Positions 25,196-35,494 of a stretch of 64,000 nt of DNA are shown here, piece by piece. The DNA is from Thalassotalea litorea (GTDB taxonomy: Bacteria > Pseudomonadota > Gammaproteobacteria > Enterobacterales > Alteromonadaceae), in assembly GCF_005843925.1 (NCBI RefSeq), contig NZ_VCBC01000006.1, forward strand, positions 1 to 64,000, read 5' to 3'. A program made the position numbers and the translations under genes. The notes under the pieces are model-generated. The model worked only from the letters and a program-made list of their open reading frames with translations, was not told the DNA's origin and did not search any database. How positions within the stretch are numbered: position 1 is the stretch's first letter; the number at the start of each line of letters is the position of its first letter.

Positions 25196-27942
25196 TAATG
25201 CGCCTGCTGCCAATTATCGCCAATGCCAAATTCAGCAATTAATGGTACCTTTAATTCGACGGCATCATTCATAATCTGAACCAGCTTTTTGGTTACTTCA
25301 TCTACAATATCTTCATGAATTTCAAAAATTAATTCATCATGAACCTGCATTGTCATTTTAACTCGAGGATCATTCTCGACGGTTAGCCACGCATCCACGG
25401 CGAGCATTGCCTTTTTAATGATATCCGCAGCCGTACCTTGCATTGGCGCATTGATAGCCGCGCGTTCCGCTGCCTTTTTACGAGCGCCGTTACGAGATTT
25501 TATTTCTGGCAAGAATAACCGGCGTCCGTAGAGAGTCTCAACATAGCCCTGTTCATTGGCAAGCTGTCGTGTCTCTTCCATATAGGTTAAGACACCTGGA
25601 TAGCGTTCAAAGTATTTATCCATGTAATCCTGAGCTCGGCCTCTTGGAATTCCCAGCTGTTTGGATAGGCCAAAAGCTGACATCCCATAAATCAGGCCGA
25701 AATTAATCGCCTTGGCACTGCGCCGGTGATCATTGGTGACGTCATCAAGCTCAATATTGAAGATTTCTGCCGCAGTCGCCTGATGGATATCACGGCCCTG
25801 GGCAAAAGCATTTAACAGACCCGGATCATTGGATAAGTGCGCCATGATGCGTAATTCAATTTGCGAGTAATCGATGGCGACTATTTTGTGATTGTCGGGT
25901 GCGACAAATGCCTGACGAATTTTTTTCCCTTCTTCGGAGCGAATAGGAATGTTTTGCAAGTTTGGATCCGTAGACGACAAGCGACCAGTCGCGGTTACAG
26001 CCTGATGGTAAGAAGTATGTACCCGTCCAGACTGGCCATCGATCATCAGTGGTAACTTATCTGTGTATGTTGATTTAAGTTTTGCTAATCCGCGGTGTTC
26101 AAGAATCAATTTCGGTAACGGGTAATCAAGTGCCAGTTCCTGCAATACTTCTTCTGCTGTCGATGGTGCACCTTTAGGTGTCTTTTTAATGACCGGGATT
26201 TGTTGCTCTTCAAACAGTATCGTCTGTAGTTGTTTAGGCGAACTTAAATTGAAGCTCTTACCGGCGATATTATGGGCTGCGACTTCGATTTCATCGAGAC
26301 GTGTTGCGATATACTGGCTTTGCTCATTTAGCAGGTCGGCATCAATTAGTACGCCATGTTGCTCCATTCGGGCAAGCACGGGTAATAGTGGCAGTTCAAT
26401 ATCAGTAAAGACTGAGCATTGCTTTTCGCTTTTTTCCAGTTTGGGCCACAACACCTGATGTAACCTTAAAGTGATATCCGCATCTTCGGCGGCATAGTGA
26501 CCGGCCTTATCGATATCAATTTGATTGAAAGTCATCTGTTTTACGCCCTTACCGGCGATATCTTCAAAATGAACCGTCTTGTAATCCAGATATTTCTCCG
26601 CCAGTGCATCCATATTATGACGAGTCGCAACACTGTTAAAACAGTATGATTCGAGCATAGTATCAAAGCCAATGCCTGCTAAGGTAATATCGTAGTTATT
26701 CAATACATTGGCATCGTATTTTAGATTTTGGCCAATTTTTAACAGCGTCTCGTCTTCAAGCAAAGGTTTAAATTTACTCAACACCAATTCAAGGCTGAGT
26801 TGTTCTGGCGCATCATCGTAGTCATGACCAATGGGCAAATATGCTGCTTCGCCAGGCTCTATTGCAAAGGACAACCCGACGAGTTTGGCTTGCATGTAAT
26901 TTAATGAAGTGGTCTCGGTATCAAAGGCAAAGCAACCGCTTTTTATCAGCTTTACAATCCACTCATCTAGTTCATCTTCGCGATAAATGATTTGGTAATT
27001 ACTGGGAATATCTTGGTTTAATGGTGTTAATTCTTCTGCATCATTCGCGGTCGCCGCGTCTTCTTGAGTCGCTGGAACCGAACCGGCATTTAAATCGGCA
27101 AGTAATCGCTTAAGTTCAAACTCTTCATATAGCGATCGCAACGTTTCCGTGTCAGGTTCACTTGCTTCAATATCGGCAAGGTTTTTCTCTAATTCAACGT
27201 CGGTTTTTATGGTGGCAAGTTCATAGGATAATGGCAGTTGCTCAACCGCAGCTCTAAGGTTTTCACCGATCTTGCCTTTGATCTTGTCAGCATTGGCGAC
27301 AACGCCGTCTAGTGTTTCATATTCCGTTAACCATTTTACCGCGGTTTTAGGTCCGCATTTCTGTACCCCGGGAATGTTATCGACTTTATCTCCCATCAAA
27401 GCGAGATAATCGATAATTTGATCGGGGCGAACTCCGAATTTCTCAACGACCCCATCAACATCCATGGTTACATTCGTCATGGTATTAATCAGGGTGACGT
27501 GTTCCGTTACGAGTTGCGCCATGTCTTTATCACCGGTGGAAATCACCGTTTCTAAACCTTGTGCGCTTGCTTGCTCAGCCAAGGTGCCAATGACATCATC
27601 CGCCTCTACGCCTTCAATGACCAACATCGGATAACCCATAGCGCGGATTATGTTGTGCAATGGTGCAATTTGACAGCGCAAGTCGTCCGGCATCGGCGGG
27701 CGATTCGCCTTGTATTCTGGATACAAATCGTTGCGAAAGGTTTTTCCCTTAGCATCAAATACCATAATCACCTTGCCATCAGGGTAATCTTTGTTCAGGC
27801 TTCTGAGCATATTCAGGACGCCAGTGATCGCCCCAGTAGGGTGACCATCTGCGGTCGACAATGCTTGCAAATAAGGGACATGGTAAGCCCGGAATAGATA
27901 GGACGAGCCGTCCACTAAGATATAAGGAGATGATTGTGTCAT
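25195..27942 (-). CDS. polA: DNA polymerase I
   Basis: This 915-residue enzyme fills gaps and removes primers. All three domains are present: 5'-3' exonuclease (about 1-290; VDGSSYLFRAYHV, GVEADDVIGTLA, STGDKDMAQLV, MGDKVDNIPG), 3'-5' proofreading exonuclease (about 315-510; FAFDTETTSLN keeps the D-x-E metal ligands, HYAAEDADIT) and polymerase (about 520-915; TGRLSSTDPNLQNIP, VAIDYSQIELRIMAHLS, RRSAKAINFGLIYGMSAFGLS, VHDELIFE). It is close to E. coli in length (928). The C-terminus ends in QQAH. It is transcribed alone towards the candidate sRNA. Confidence 0.98.
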   Translation of the reverse strand: MTQSSPYILVDGSSYLFRAYHVPYLQALSTADGHPTGAITGVLNMLRSLNKDYPDGKVIMVFDAKGKTFRNDLYPEYKANRPPMPDDLRCQIAPLHNIIRAMGYPMLVIEGVEADDVIGTLAEQASAQGLETVISTGDKDMAQLVTEHVTLINTMTNVTMDVDGVVEKFGVRPDQIIDYLALMGDKVDNIPGVQKCGPKTAVKWLTEYETLDGVVANADKIKGKIGENLRAAVEQLPLSYELATIKTDVELEKNLADIEASEPDTETLRSLYEEFELKRLLADLNAGSVPATQEDAATANDAEELTPLNQDIPSNYQIIYREDELDEWIVKLIKSGCFAFDTETTSLNYMQAKLVGLSFAIEPGEAAYLPIGHDYDDAPEQLSLELVLSKFKPLLEDETLLKIGQNLKYDANVLNNYDITLAGIGFDTMLESYCFNSVATRHNMDALAEKYLDYKTVHFEDIAGKGVKQMTFNQIDIDKAGHYAAEDADITLRLHQVLWPKLEKSEKQCSVFTDIELPLLPVLARMEQHGVLIDADLLNEQSQYIATRLDEIEVAAHNIAGKSFNLSSPKQLQTILFEEQQIPVIKKTPKGAPSTAEEVLQELALDYPLPKLILEHRGLAKLKSTYTDKLPLMIDGQSGRVHTSYHQAVTATGRLSSTDPNLQNIPIRSEEGKKIRQAFVAPDNHKIVAIDYSQIELRIMAHLSNDPGLLNAFAQGRDIHQATAAEIFNIELDDVTNDHRRSAKAINFGLIYGMSAFGLSKQLGIPRGRAQDYMDKYFERYPGVLTYMEETRQLANEQGYVETLYGRRLFLPEIKSRNGARKKAAERAAINAPMQGTAADIIKKAMLAVDAWLTVENDPRVKMTMQVHDELIFEIHEDIVDEVTKKLVQIMNDAVELKVPLIAEFGIGDNWQQAH

Positions 27943-28515
27943 GGGTATTTAGTGCAATACGAAATTGATGCTTCTAAGAATGCCACAAGCGAGCAATTTA
28001 GACCACCGATAACGGCGTTTGTATTGTACACCGAGCAAACGACGTTAAAAATGAAAGAATCGGTTTCTGTGGTAATTTTTCACACAAAATCAAGATGATT
28101 TGCGCCGTTTTTGCACTATGTTTGGGCAACAAATGTTGTGGATAAGTCTGTTGAACAATTAACTGTACCACCAATTCAAAAATCAAATGAATTAGTGTAA
28201 CGAAGCTGTAAGTGTTGATTTTAGTGGGCAGCGCAATAAGGGTAGAACCGTTTCTATTTATTATTATTGGTTAAATAGATGTGGATAAAAATTCCATTTC
28301 GCTTGCTTTTTAAGCATCAGAAGATACGGCAGGATGACGCTTTTTTGTACAACCGTGAAAGATACTATCAGAAAGTTTTTCAAAAAAACATGCCTTTTTT
28401 ACATTTTTTTAAAGAAATTTCAGACGATGAAATTTGCCGCCTCTGTACCCCACTAAATTGCTGGATTTCATATAAAAGTAGCTTTGAAATAAAAATGTAG
28501 CGGTAGCGGAAGGGG
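27943..28515. other. AT-rich gene-free region with two DnaA boxes
   Basis: Between polA and the gor terminator lie about 570 bases with no supported gene. Two exact TTATCCACA boxes occur on the minus strand (28137-28145 and 28280-28288, TGTGGATAA on +). A 73-codon open frame at 28279-28500 lacks a ribosome binding site and family pattern. The polA promoter must be at the 27943 side. Confidence 0.5.
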
Positions 28516-28548
28516 ACGAAAAAAGGCGAACAATTTTATTCGCCTTTT
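28516..28548 (-). terminator. Intrinsic terminator downstream of gor
   Basis: On the minus strand AAAAGGCGAA (28548-28539) pairs with TTCGCCTTTT (28530-28521) and continues into T. It is about 75 bases past the gor stop. Confidence 0.85.
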
Positions 28549-28621
28549 GCTGGCATAAATGTTGACCGCCTAGCTTAATAATAAAACAGCGCCTTTGTAT
28601 CAATAATCGCTTTGTAGGTGT

Positions 28622-29971
28622 TTAGCGCATCGTGACAAATTCTTCTGCTGCGGTTGGGTGGATCGCGACAGTATTGTCAAAGTCTGCTTTGGTTGCACCC
28701 ATTTTTACCGCCACGGCAAATCCTTGCAGCATTTCGTCACTTCCTAAGCCGATACAATGCATACCCACAATTTTTTCGTTTACACCCTGGCAAATAAGTT
28801 TCATGCGGCAAGGCTGACGATGTTGGGTAACTGCGGTGTACATCGAAGTAAACTGCGAAGTGTATATTTTGATATCGTCTTCGCCGAACTGTTCTTTGGC
28901 TTGCTGTTCCGTTAAGCCTATCGTGCCAATGGTAGGGTGGCTGAATACAACGGTGGGGATCAATGAATAGTCCAGATGCTCGTCGGTTTTGTTATTGAAT
29001 AATCGCTCTGACAAACGACGACCAGCGGCAACCGCGACCGGGGTAAGCTGTGCCCGTCCGGTATTATCGCCGACCGCATAGATATTATTGATATCGGTAT
29101 TTTGGTATTTATCCGTCTCGATATATCCTTTCTCATTTGCTTCGATACCGGCATTCTCAAGACCTATGTTGTCCGTTGCCGGTTCACGTCCAATGGCCCA
29201 AATAACACTATCGACGTTAAATTCTTTACCATTTTCCAGCTGCAAGGTAAGTGAGCCATCTTGGTTTTTCACGACGGCTTTCGGAGTCGCACCCGTTTGC
29301 AGTTGTGGTCCTTCCTGCGCCATGATCTCTACTAACGTGTCGCTCATCAGATCATCAAAATCGCGCAACGGCTTGTGTTTGCGGACCAGCAAATGAGTTT
29401 CACTGCCCAAAGCATTAAGTACCCCGGCAATTTCTACTGCAATATAGCCAGCACCGACGACTGCGACTCTTTTCGGTTGCTCCGTTAACGAAAAAAATCC
29501 ATCGGAGGTGATACCATGTTCGGCCCCTGGGATATCCGGAATCGAAGGGCGGCCACCGGTGGCGATGAGAATATGATCAGCGGTGTAATGCTCACCATTT
29601 ACTTCAACCGTATTGTTATCGACAAAACGACCAAAGCCATTGATCACTTCAACGTTATTTCTGCTAAGCACCGTGTCATACGAGTTATGGATACGGGAAA
29701 TGTAGGCTTCGCGACTTTCAACCAGCTTGCTCCAGTTTAACGGGCCGGCGGATAAATCGAAGCCATAATCCTGGCTTAAATGGACAGCATCGGCAATTTG
29801 GCCGGCATACCACATGACTTTTTTGGGAACGCAACCAACATTGACGCAAGTGCCACCTAGTGCTTTGGCTTCAATCAGAGCACATTTTTTGCCATACATG
29901 GCAGCTCTGTTTACCGAGGCGATACCGCCGCTTCCTGCCCCGATGGCGATATAGTCAAAATGCTTACTCAT
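28622..29971 (-). CDS. gor: Glutathione reductase
   Basis: This 449-residue flavoenzyme reduces glutathione disulfide with NADPH in the cytosol. [13 protein letters not shown] binds FAD, the redox-active pair is C42/C47 in [26 protein letters not shown] binds [20 protein letters not shown] leads the dimer domain, and the C-terminal [12 protein letters not shown] carries the catalytic His-Glu. GGAG lies seven bases before ATG 29971. It is divergent from prlC, as gor and prlC are also neighbours in E. coli. Confidence 0.97.
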   Translation of the reverse strand: MSKHFDYIAIGAGSGGIASVNRAAMYGKKCALIEAKALGGTCVNVGCVPKKVMWYAGQIADAVHLSQDYGFDLSAGPLNWSKLVESREAYISRIHNSYDTVLSRNNVEVINGFGRFVDNNTVEVNGEHYTADHILIATGGRPSIPDIPGAEHGITSDGFFSLTEQPKRVAVVGAGYIAVEIAGVLNALGSETHLLVRKHKPLRDFDDLMSDTLVEIMAQEGPQLQTGATPKAVVKNQDGSLTLQLENGKEFNVDSVIWAIGREPATDNIGLENAGIEANEKGYIETDKYQNTDINNIYAVGDNTGRAQLTPVAVAAGRRLSERLFNNKTDEHLDYSLIPTVVFSHPTIGTIGLTEQQAKEQFGEDDIKIYTSQFTSMYTAVTQHRQPCRMKLICQGVNEKIVGMHCIGLGSDEMLQGFAVAVKMGATKADFDNTVAIHPTAAEEFVTMR

Positions 29972-30229
29972 TGGTGTACTCCGAAATTCGCAACTGTGTT
30001 AATCATTGTGTCTAATTGTCTGGTTTTCAACTTATTTTACTTTATATCAGAGCAAGAGCCTGGTCGGTTCCATAGTGGCAACGCAAAAATTGATTTAAAT
30101 TAAAGGGCTTGGCTAAGGTGTAATCGGCACAGAACCGCGAATTAATATCCGCCTGCTCTTGAAACTCTGCGCTTTAGCACATATTAATTAGCTACTACCT
30201 GTCTAATTCCAGAATCAACAAGAGCGACT

Positions 30230-32299
30230 ATGACTACGGAAAATACCGAATCTTTATCAGCAAATCCTCTATTGGCGAATCACGATTTACCCGCCTTTTC
30301 ACTTATTAAGCCGGAACACATAAAACCCGCGGTCGAAAAAGCAATCGTGGATTCAAAGCAGGCGATTGATGCGGTGGTGGCTACCCGCGGCCCATATACC
30401 TGGCAAACCCTGGTGGCTGATATTGAAGCGGTTGATGATGTTCTGGAAAAAATCTGGTCCGGAGTCTCTCATTTAAATTCGGTTGCCAGCACGGATGAAA
30501 TTCGCGAAGCCCATGATGCTTGTTTATCTATGTTGTCAGAATATGGTACTTGGGTTGGCCAACACCTTGGTTTGTATCAGGCCTATGAAGCATTCGCCAA
30601 AAGTGATGAATTCAATCACCTCAATGTTGCACAGCAAAAAGTGATAAACAATGCATTAAGAGATTTTAAACTCTCAGGTATTGGATTACCGGCAGAGCAA
30701 CAGCAACGCTACGGTGAAATCCAGACACGCTTATCAGAATTATCTTCGCAGTTTAGCAATCATTTATTGGATGCCACTCAGGCATTTTCGGTAAATGTTA
30801 CCGAGGAAAGTGAGTTATCCGGTCTGCCAGAAAACGCCAAGGCGGGTGCCGCTGAATTAGCGAAAGCTCAAGAAAAATCCGGGTGGATTTTTACATTAGA
30901 CATTCCAAGTTACTTACCAGTTATGATGTACGCGGATAATCCGGCTCTGCGCGAACAGTTATATCGCGCTTATGTCACCCGAGCCTCAGAATTGGGTCCA
31001 AATGGTGGGGAATTCGATAATTCAAAAATTATGGCTCAAACCCTGGAGCTACGTCATGAAGTGGCTCAGCTATTGGGTTTTGAGAACTACGCGCAAAAAT
31101 CGTTAGCAACGAAAATGGCGGAATCTAACGAGCAGGTTGTTTCATTTCTGGAAGATTTAGCGACTCGCTCGAAGGCGCAAGGGAGTGATGATCTGGCGCA
31201 GCTTAAAGCGTTTGCTAAAGAGCAGTTTGGTAAAGAACAATTGCAACCTTGGGATCTTGCTTATTATTCAGAAAAACTGAAACAGCAAAAGTATGCGATT
31301 TCCGATGAAGATCTCCGTCCATACTTTCCAGAAGATAAAGTCGTCAGTGGCTTGTTTGAAGTGGTGAATCGCCTGTATGGGTTAACCATTACTCCACGGG
31401 AAAATGTCGATGTCTGGCATAAAGATATCAGCTTTTATGACGTATTCGATAAAGATGGCGGTTTGCGTGGTAGTTTCTATCTGGATTTATATGCACGCGA
31501 GAAAAAACGCGGTGGTGCCTGGATGGCAGATTGTGTAGGGCGACGTGAATTAAGCGACGGTTCAATACAACTTCCCGTGGCGTTTCTTACCTGTAACTTC
31601 ACCAAGCCAGTCGGCGATAATCCGGCTCTGTTTACCCATGATGAAGTCGTTACACTTTTCCATGAGTTCGGTCATGGCCTGCATCATATGCTGACTCAAA
31701 TTAATGCTGCAGGTGTTGCGGGTATTAATGGTGTGCCTTGGGATGCGGTCGAACTGCCAAGCCAGTTTTTGGAAAACTGGTGTTGGGAACCGCAAGCGTT
31801 AGCCTTCTTGTCTTCACATCATCAAACGGGTGAATCGTTACCTCAGGAAATGCTCGACAAAATGCTGGCGGCGAAGAACTTTCAATCCGCCATGCAAATG
31901 TTAAGGCAGCTGGAATTCAGCCTGTTTGATTTTAAAATCCATGCCCAATATGACCCAGCCAAGGGCGACCAAATACAATCGATATTGAATCAGGTTCGCA
32001 AACAGTATGCGGTTGTGGAAGCGCCGGAATTCAATCGCTTTCAACATAGCTTTGGTCACATATTTGCTGGCGGCTATGCGGCAGGTTATTACTCATATAA
32101 ATGGGCGGAAGTGTTATCCAGTGATGCCTATTCCCGATTCGAAGAAGATGGCGTCTTTAATCGCGAAACCGGGCTGGAATTCTTAACGTGTGTACTCGAG
32201 AAGGGCGGTAGCGCCGAACCGATGGAGTTATTCAAAGCGTTCCGTGGTCGTGAACCACAGGTCGATGCCCTGCTGCGCCATTCGGGAATTGGTGCTTAA
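30230..32299 (+). CDS. prlC: Oligopeptidase A
   Basis: This 689-residue M3-family zinc metallopeptidase degrades short peptides, including cleaved signal peptides, in the cytosol. The zinc site is H478-E479-x2-H482 in FHEFGHGLHH, and GYAAGYYSYKWAEVLSSDAYSRFE is the conserved C-terminal segment with the substrate-contact tyrosines. The start at ATG 30230 has a GAGCGACT site. It is followed by a glycosylase gene after 33 bases and then rsmJ, matching the E. coli prlC-rsmJ unit with one gene inserted. Confidence 0.97.
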   Translation: MTTENTESLSANPLLANHDLPAFSLIKPEHIKPAVEKAIVDSKQAIDAVVATRGPYTWQTLVADIEAVDDVLEKIWSGVSHLNSVASTDEIREAHDACLSMLSEYGTWVGQHLGLYQAYEAFAKSDEFNHLNVAQQKVINNALRDFKLSGIGLPAEQQQRYGEIQTRLSELSSQFSNHLLDATQAFSVNVTEESELSGLPENAKAGAAELAKAQEKSGWIFTLDIPSYLPVMMYADNPALREQLYRAYVTRASELGPNGGEFDNSKIMAQTLELRHEVAQLLGFENYAQKSLATKMAESNEQVVSFLEDLATRSKAQGSDDLAQLKAFAKEQFGKEQLQPWDLAYYSEKLKQQKYAISDEDLRPYFPEDKVVSGLFEVVNRLYGLTITPRENVDVWHKDISFYDVFDKDGGLRGSFYLDLYAREKKRGGAWMADCVGRRELSDGSIQLPVAFLTCNFTKPVGDNPALFTHDEVVTLFHEFGHGLHHMLTQINAAGVAGINGVPWDAVELPSQFLENWCWEPQALAFLSSHHQTGESLPQEMLDKMLAAKNFQSAMQMLRQLEFSLFDFKIHAQYDPAKGDQIQSILNQVRKQYAVVEAPEFNRFQHSFGHIFAGGYAAGYYSYKWAEVLSSDAYSRFEEDGVFNRETGLEFLTCVLEKGGSAEPMELFKAFRGREPQVDALLRHSGIGA

Positions 32300-32332
32300 C
32301 GCTGATCTGAAATTCACCAAACCGGAACCGAT

Positions 32333-33046
32333 ATGGAAAAATTAAGCAGTATCTATCAACGGGCGGAAGATCGTAAGGGAGGAGAAGGGAACTTATCACT
32401 TCTCCTTACGCCGTATCATACCGAGGCCGCAAATAATCAGGAGTTGGCCCAGCTTGGCGACGATAGGTTTTTAGCCCATTTCACCAAGAAGGTATTTCAG
32501 TCGGGCTTTGTCTGGCGTGTGGTTGAACAAAAATGGCCTGACTTTGAAGAGCACTTTTTTCAGTTCGATATTTTTAAAATCATGATGATGAGTGAAGAGA
32601 TGCTGGAAAAAAAAGCCCAGGACCCGAAAATCATCCGCAATTTTAAAAAGGTGCAGACCATTAAGGCCAATGCGCAAATGATTTACGATGTGCAGGTTGA
32701 GGACAACGGCTACGAGAGTTTCGCTGAGTTTATTTCGGCGTGGCCAGAAGACGATATTATTGGCTTGTGGGCATACCTGAAAAAACATGGCCAGCGCCTT
32801 GGTGGGAATACCGGGCCATACGCGCTGCGCGCCTTAGGTAAGGACACATTTTTGCTCAGCCGTGATGTCGAGAGTTATTTTCGTGAGCATAAATTGATTG
32901 ATGGTGGCCTAACCACAAAATCCAGCCTGAATACGATTCAGCGTTGCTTTAATGAGTGGCAACAGGAGTCAGGTTACAGCTTGCAAACGCTAAGCCGACT
33001 CATTTCCTACAGCTGCGGTGATAATTCAATTCAAGTTGGCTTATAA
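32333..33046 (+). CDS. Tag-like DNA-3-methyladenine glycosylase I family protein
   Basis: This 237-residue helical protein resembles the Tag superfamily of base-excision glycosylases: FLAHFTKKVFQSGFVWRVVEQKWPDFEEHFFQFD near residues 45-80, FKKVQTIKANAQMIYDV, and GGNTGPYALRALGKDTFLLSRDVESYF as the HhH-like C-terminal part. The cysteine/histidine zinc snap of E. coli Tag is not evident, so substrate range may differ. GGAA is five bases before ATG. It lies between prlC and rsmJ and is probably co-transcribed. Confidence 0.8.
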   Translation: MEKLSSIYQRAEDRKGGEGNLSLLLTPYHTEAANNQELAQLGDDRFLAHFTKKVFQSGFVWRVVEQKWPDFEEHFFQFDIFKIMMMSEEMLEKKAQDPKIIRNFKKVQTIKANAQMIYDVQVEDNGYESFAEFISAWPEDDIIGLWAYLKKHGQRLGGNTGPYALRALGKDTFLLSRDVESYFREHKLIDGGLTTKSSLNTIQRCFNEWQQESGYSLQTLSRLISYSCGDNSIQVGL

Positions 33047-33079
33047 TCTGACTTTAGCCTGTTAAGCAATGGATCCCTT

Positions 33080-33898
33080 TTGACGACGATTGATAACCCT
33101 AAGTGTTTGGTCTTTGCCGAGACGTTTAGCAATATTATGCAAGCCGAGCAGGTTAGCGAAACCTGGGCATTGCCCTATGGTGGTGAACTTAGAGACATTC
33201 GTAAAGTAAAGTCGCCGTTTTATCTGTTAGCGACCGACAATCAGCTTGAATTACACAAAACTGACGAGCCAAAACTGGGCGGTATTGTCGTTGATTTTGT
33301 CAGTGGTGCGGTCGGGCATCGACGCAAGTTTGGCGGCGGCCGAGGGCAGGATATTGCCAAGGCAATTGGCCTTAAACATGGTTTTTCTCCAAACGTTTTG
33401 GATGCAACCGCTGGTTTAGGAAGGGATGCGTTTTTGTTGGCCGGACTTGGCTGTAAGGTGACCATGATTGAGCGACAAACACCGGTTGCAGCATTACTCA
33501 ATGATGGGCTTGAGCGCGCCAAACAAGATTCGGAAATTGGCCCTTGGGTGCAAGATAGGATGCAGATGATTCATGCATCTTCCCTTGAGGCGATGAATAT
33601 TGAAAAACTGCCGCAAGCGTTACGAGAAATCGATGTTGTTTATCTCGACCCTATGTACCCGCACCGAGAGAAATCCGCACAAGTGAAAAAAGAAATGCGG
33701 GTGTTTCAGTCTTTGGTAGGCGAAGATCCGGATGCCGATGATTTATTAGAAAAAGCGCGGGCAATTGCACAATATCGGGTTGTGGTGAAACGACCCAATT
33801 ATGCCGAGCCACTTGCGGGCGTTGCGCCATCCACCACGATTAAAATGAAGAAGAATCGTTTTGATGTCTATGTGAAAAAGGGCATCCCTAAGGTTTAA
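33080..33898 (+). CDS. rsmJ: 16S rRNA (guanine1516-N2)-methyltransferase RsmJ
   Basis: This 272-residue SAM-dependent methyltransferase modifies G1516 of 16S rRNA. Family blocks are [30 protein letters not shown], the SAM loop [20 protein letters not shown], and the catalytic-type motif [10 protein letters not shown] followed by [15 protein letters not shown] 33080 appears to be the start: GGA sits seven bases before it and the only ATG just upstream (33069) is out of frame. It is last in the prlC unit. Confidence 0.93.
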   Translation: MTTIDNPKCLVFAETFSNIMQAEQVSETWALPYGGELRDIRKVKSPFYLLATDNQLELHKTDEPKLGGIVVDFVSGAVGHRRKFGGGRGQDIAKAIGLKHGFSPNVLDATAGLGRDAFLLAGLGCKVTMIERQTPVAALLNDGLERAKQDSEIGPWVQDRMQMIHASSLEAMNIEKLPQALREIDVVYLDPMYPHREKSAQVKKEMRVFQSLVGEDPDADDLLEKARAIAQYRVVVKRPNYAEPLAGVAPSTTIKMKKNRFDVYVKKGIPKV

Positions 33899-33952
33899 TG
33901 CATCATTGCGGACGCCCTTTGACGAGTTGAATCAGGGATTATCGGAGTCAGG

Positions 33953-35374
33953 TTATTTGAGCTCTTGTTTATAGATAACACCATCTTTCATAATCAAATC
34001 TAATTTATCCTCATCGAGAATCAGTTTGATGTCCTCTAGGGGGTTACCGTCCCATAATAAAATATCTGCAAAGGCATTTTCTTTAATCGTGCCAATTTCA
34101 TAAGTCGGGTATGGATCGAGTGGTCCTGACCATTTCAGCACAATACCGGCGTTACCGGTCCAGTGTTTTAACGCTTCTGCTGGCGTATACCCGGCATCAA
34201 CATTACAGGTAATGTCTTCTTTGATCATACCCTTGTAAGGGGAGCTAAACATGTCTGCTCCGCCGATGGTAAATACTTCATGTTTTTTCATCATCTCGGC
34301 AACTTTTCGGGCGCCTTCACCAACCGCGACACCTTTGAGTTTTTGTTCATGGGTGAAAAAATCCGGCATTGATTCGTAGCTGCCAAACGTATTGACACTC
34401 ATAAAACACTGGAAGCTCCAAACGATTTCATCGCCATCATCGATCATATCGGCCATTCGCTCGACAGTCTCTTCACTGACCAAAAAACCATGCTCAAAAG
34501 AGCGAACTCCGGCATCTAATGCGCGGTTGTATGAGTCGTCATGATAGGCGTGCACTGCGACATACGTGCCGTAATCACTGGAAATTTCAACCGCAGCTTC
34601 TAACTCTTCTTTAGTTGCCCCAAGAATTTCCAATGGATCAAAAATACTGGCCACGCCGCCGCCGGCCATAATTTTGATAAAATCCGCTCCGCCACGAAAG
34701 TTTCGTCTTGCAGCGCGGATAACATCTTCACGGCCATCAACAATATATGACTGTTGAATGAGTGCTCCATAATCATTCGGTTCAGCATCGTTTTTGGCGC
34801 CCCAGTCACCATGACCACCTGTGTGGGAAAGAACACCACCTGAAGTGTATAGGCGAGGGCCCATAAGAGCACCTATTTGAATTGCATTGGCAATGCCACG
34901 CGAGTTGCCGGCGATATCGCGCGCCGATGTAATGCCTTTTAATAAGTAATCATCACGTAGAGATTGCGCTGCCATTGCCCCTGCCGCGCCAAAATCCCAT
35001 TCGTAAGTAAAGGTATTCGTCCCCTCTGGTGCCATAAATGTGACGTGAGAATGCATATCGATTAGTCCTGGCGTCAGGGTGCGTCCCTCACCATCGATGA
35101 CTTTGGCACCTTTTGACTCTTCTTCATCAATATCATCGTCAACCTTGATGATATGGTTCCCTTGTATCAACACACTTTTTCCTTTGATTAACGTTGGGCT
35201 GAAGCCATCAAAAATGTTGACGTTGGTAATTAAGATAAGCGGTTCAGGCTCTTCTTCTGAGCTTGTGGAATCGCTTGGTGGTGTTGCTGAGTAGGCTAAG
35301 TTAGATGCTAAAAAAATCGATGTGAATGCCATCGATATGAGTAAAAAGGCTTTTTTCAGAGGAAATAAGGCCAT
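33953..35374 (-). CDS. Exported amidohydrolase (imidazolonepropionase/prolidase-like)
   Basis: This 473-residue metal-dependent hydrolase has a signal peptide (about 1-29, ending AYS). The amidohydrolase fold shows GLIDMHSHVTF (first metal HxH), GGADFIKIMAGGGVAS (bridging Lys), HAYHD and SFEHG (third and fourth ligands), and GGADMFSS with the final Asp. Such exported members cleave Xaa-Pro dipeptides or other amide substrates; the true one is unknown. AGGAG is eight bases before ATG. A related gene (36849-38315) lies on the other side of the AraC gene. Confidence 0.85.
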   Translation of the reverse strand: MALFPLKKAFLLISMAFTSIFLASNLAYSATPPSDSTSSEEEPEPLILITNVNIFDGFSPTLIKGKSVLIQGNHIIKVDDDIDEEESKGAKVIDGEGRTLTPGLIDMHSHVTFMAPEGTNTFTYEWDFGAAGAMAAQSLRDDYLLKGITSARDIAGNSRGIANAIQIGALMGPRLYTSGGVLSHTGGHGDWGAKNDAEPNDYGALIQQSYIVDGREDVIRAARRNFRGGADFIKIMAGGGVASIFDPLEILGATKEELEAAVEISSDYGTYVAVHAYHDDSYNRALDAGVRSFEHGFLVSEETVERMADMIDDGDEIVWSFQCFMSVNTFGSYESMPDFFTHEQKLKGVAVGEGARKVAEMMKKHEVFTIGGADMFSSPYKGMIKEDITCNVDAGYTPAEALKHWTGNAGIVLKWSGPLDPYPTYEIGTIKENAFADILLWDGNPLEDIKLILDEDKLDLIMKDGVIYKQELK

Positions 35375-35494
35375 ATACGTTACTCCTAACGGTTACTGAA
35401 CATTACCTAGAAAGTTTATAAACGATAGAAAAAATGTCCAATAATCGCGATGGAGCGCGGTCGTGAAGTGGTCAATTTATGCCGGTAATGTCGG

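Noticed and set aside
28279..28500. A 73-codon open frame in the polA-gor gap
   Set aside because: No ribosome binding site, unusual composition, and no recognised relative. It might still be a lineage-specific small protein, but nothing supports it.
27943..28515. Possible replication origin because of DnaA boxes and AT-rich DNA
   Set aside because: Only two boxes are present, with no 13-mer array and no dnaA, gidA or mioC beside it.
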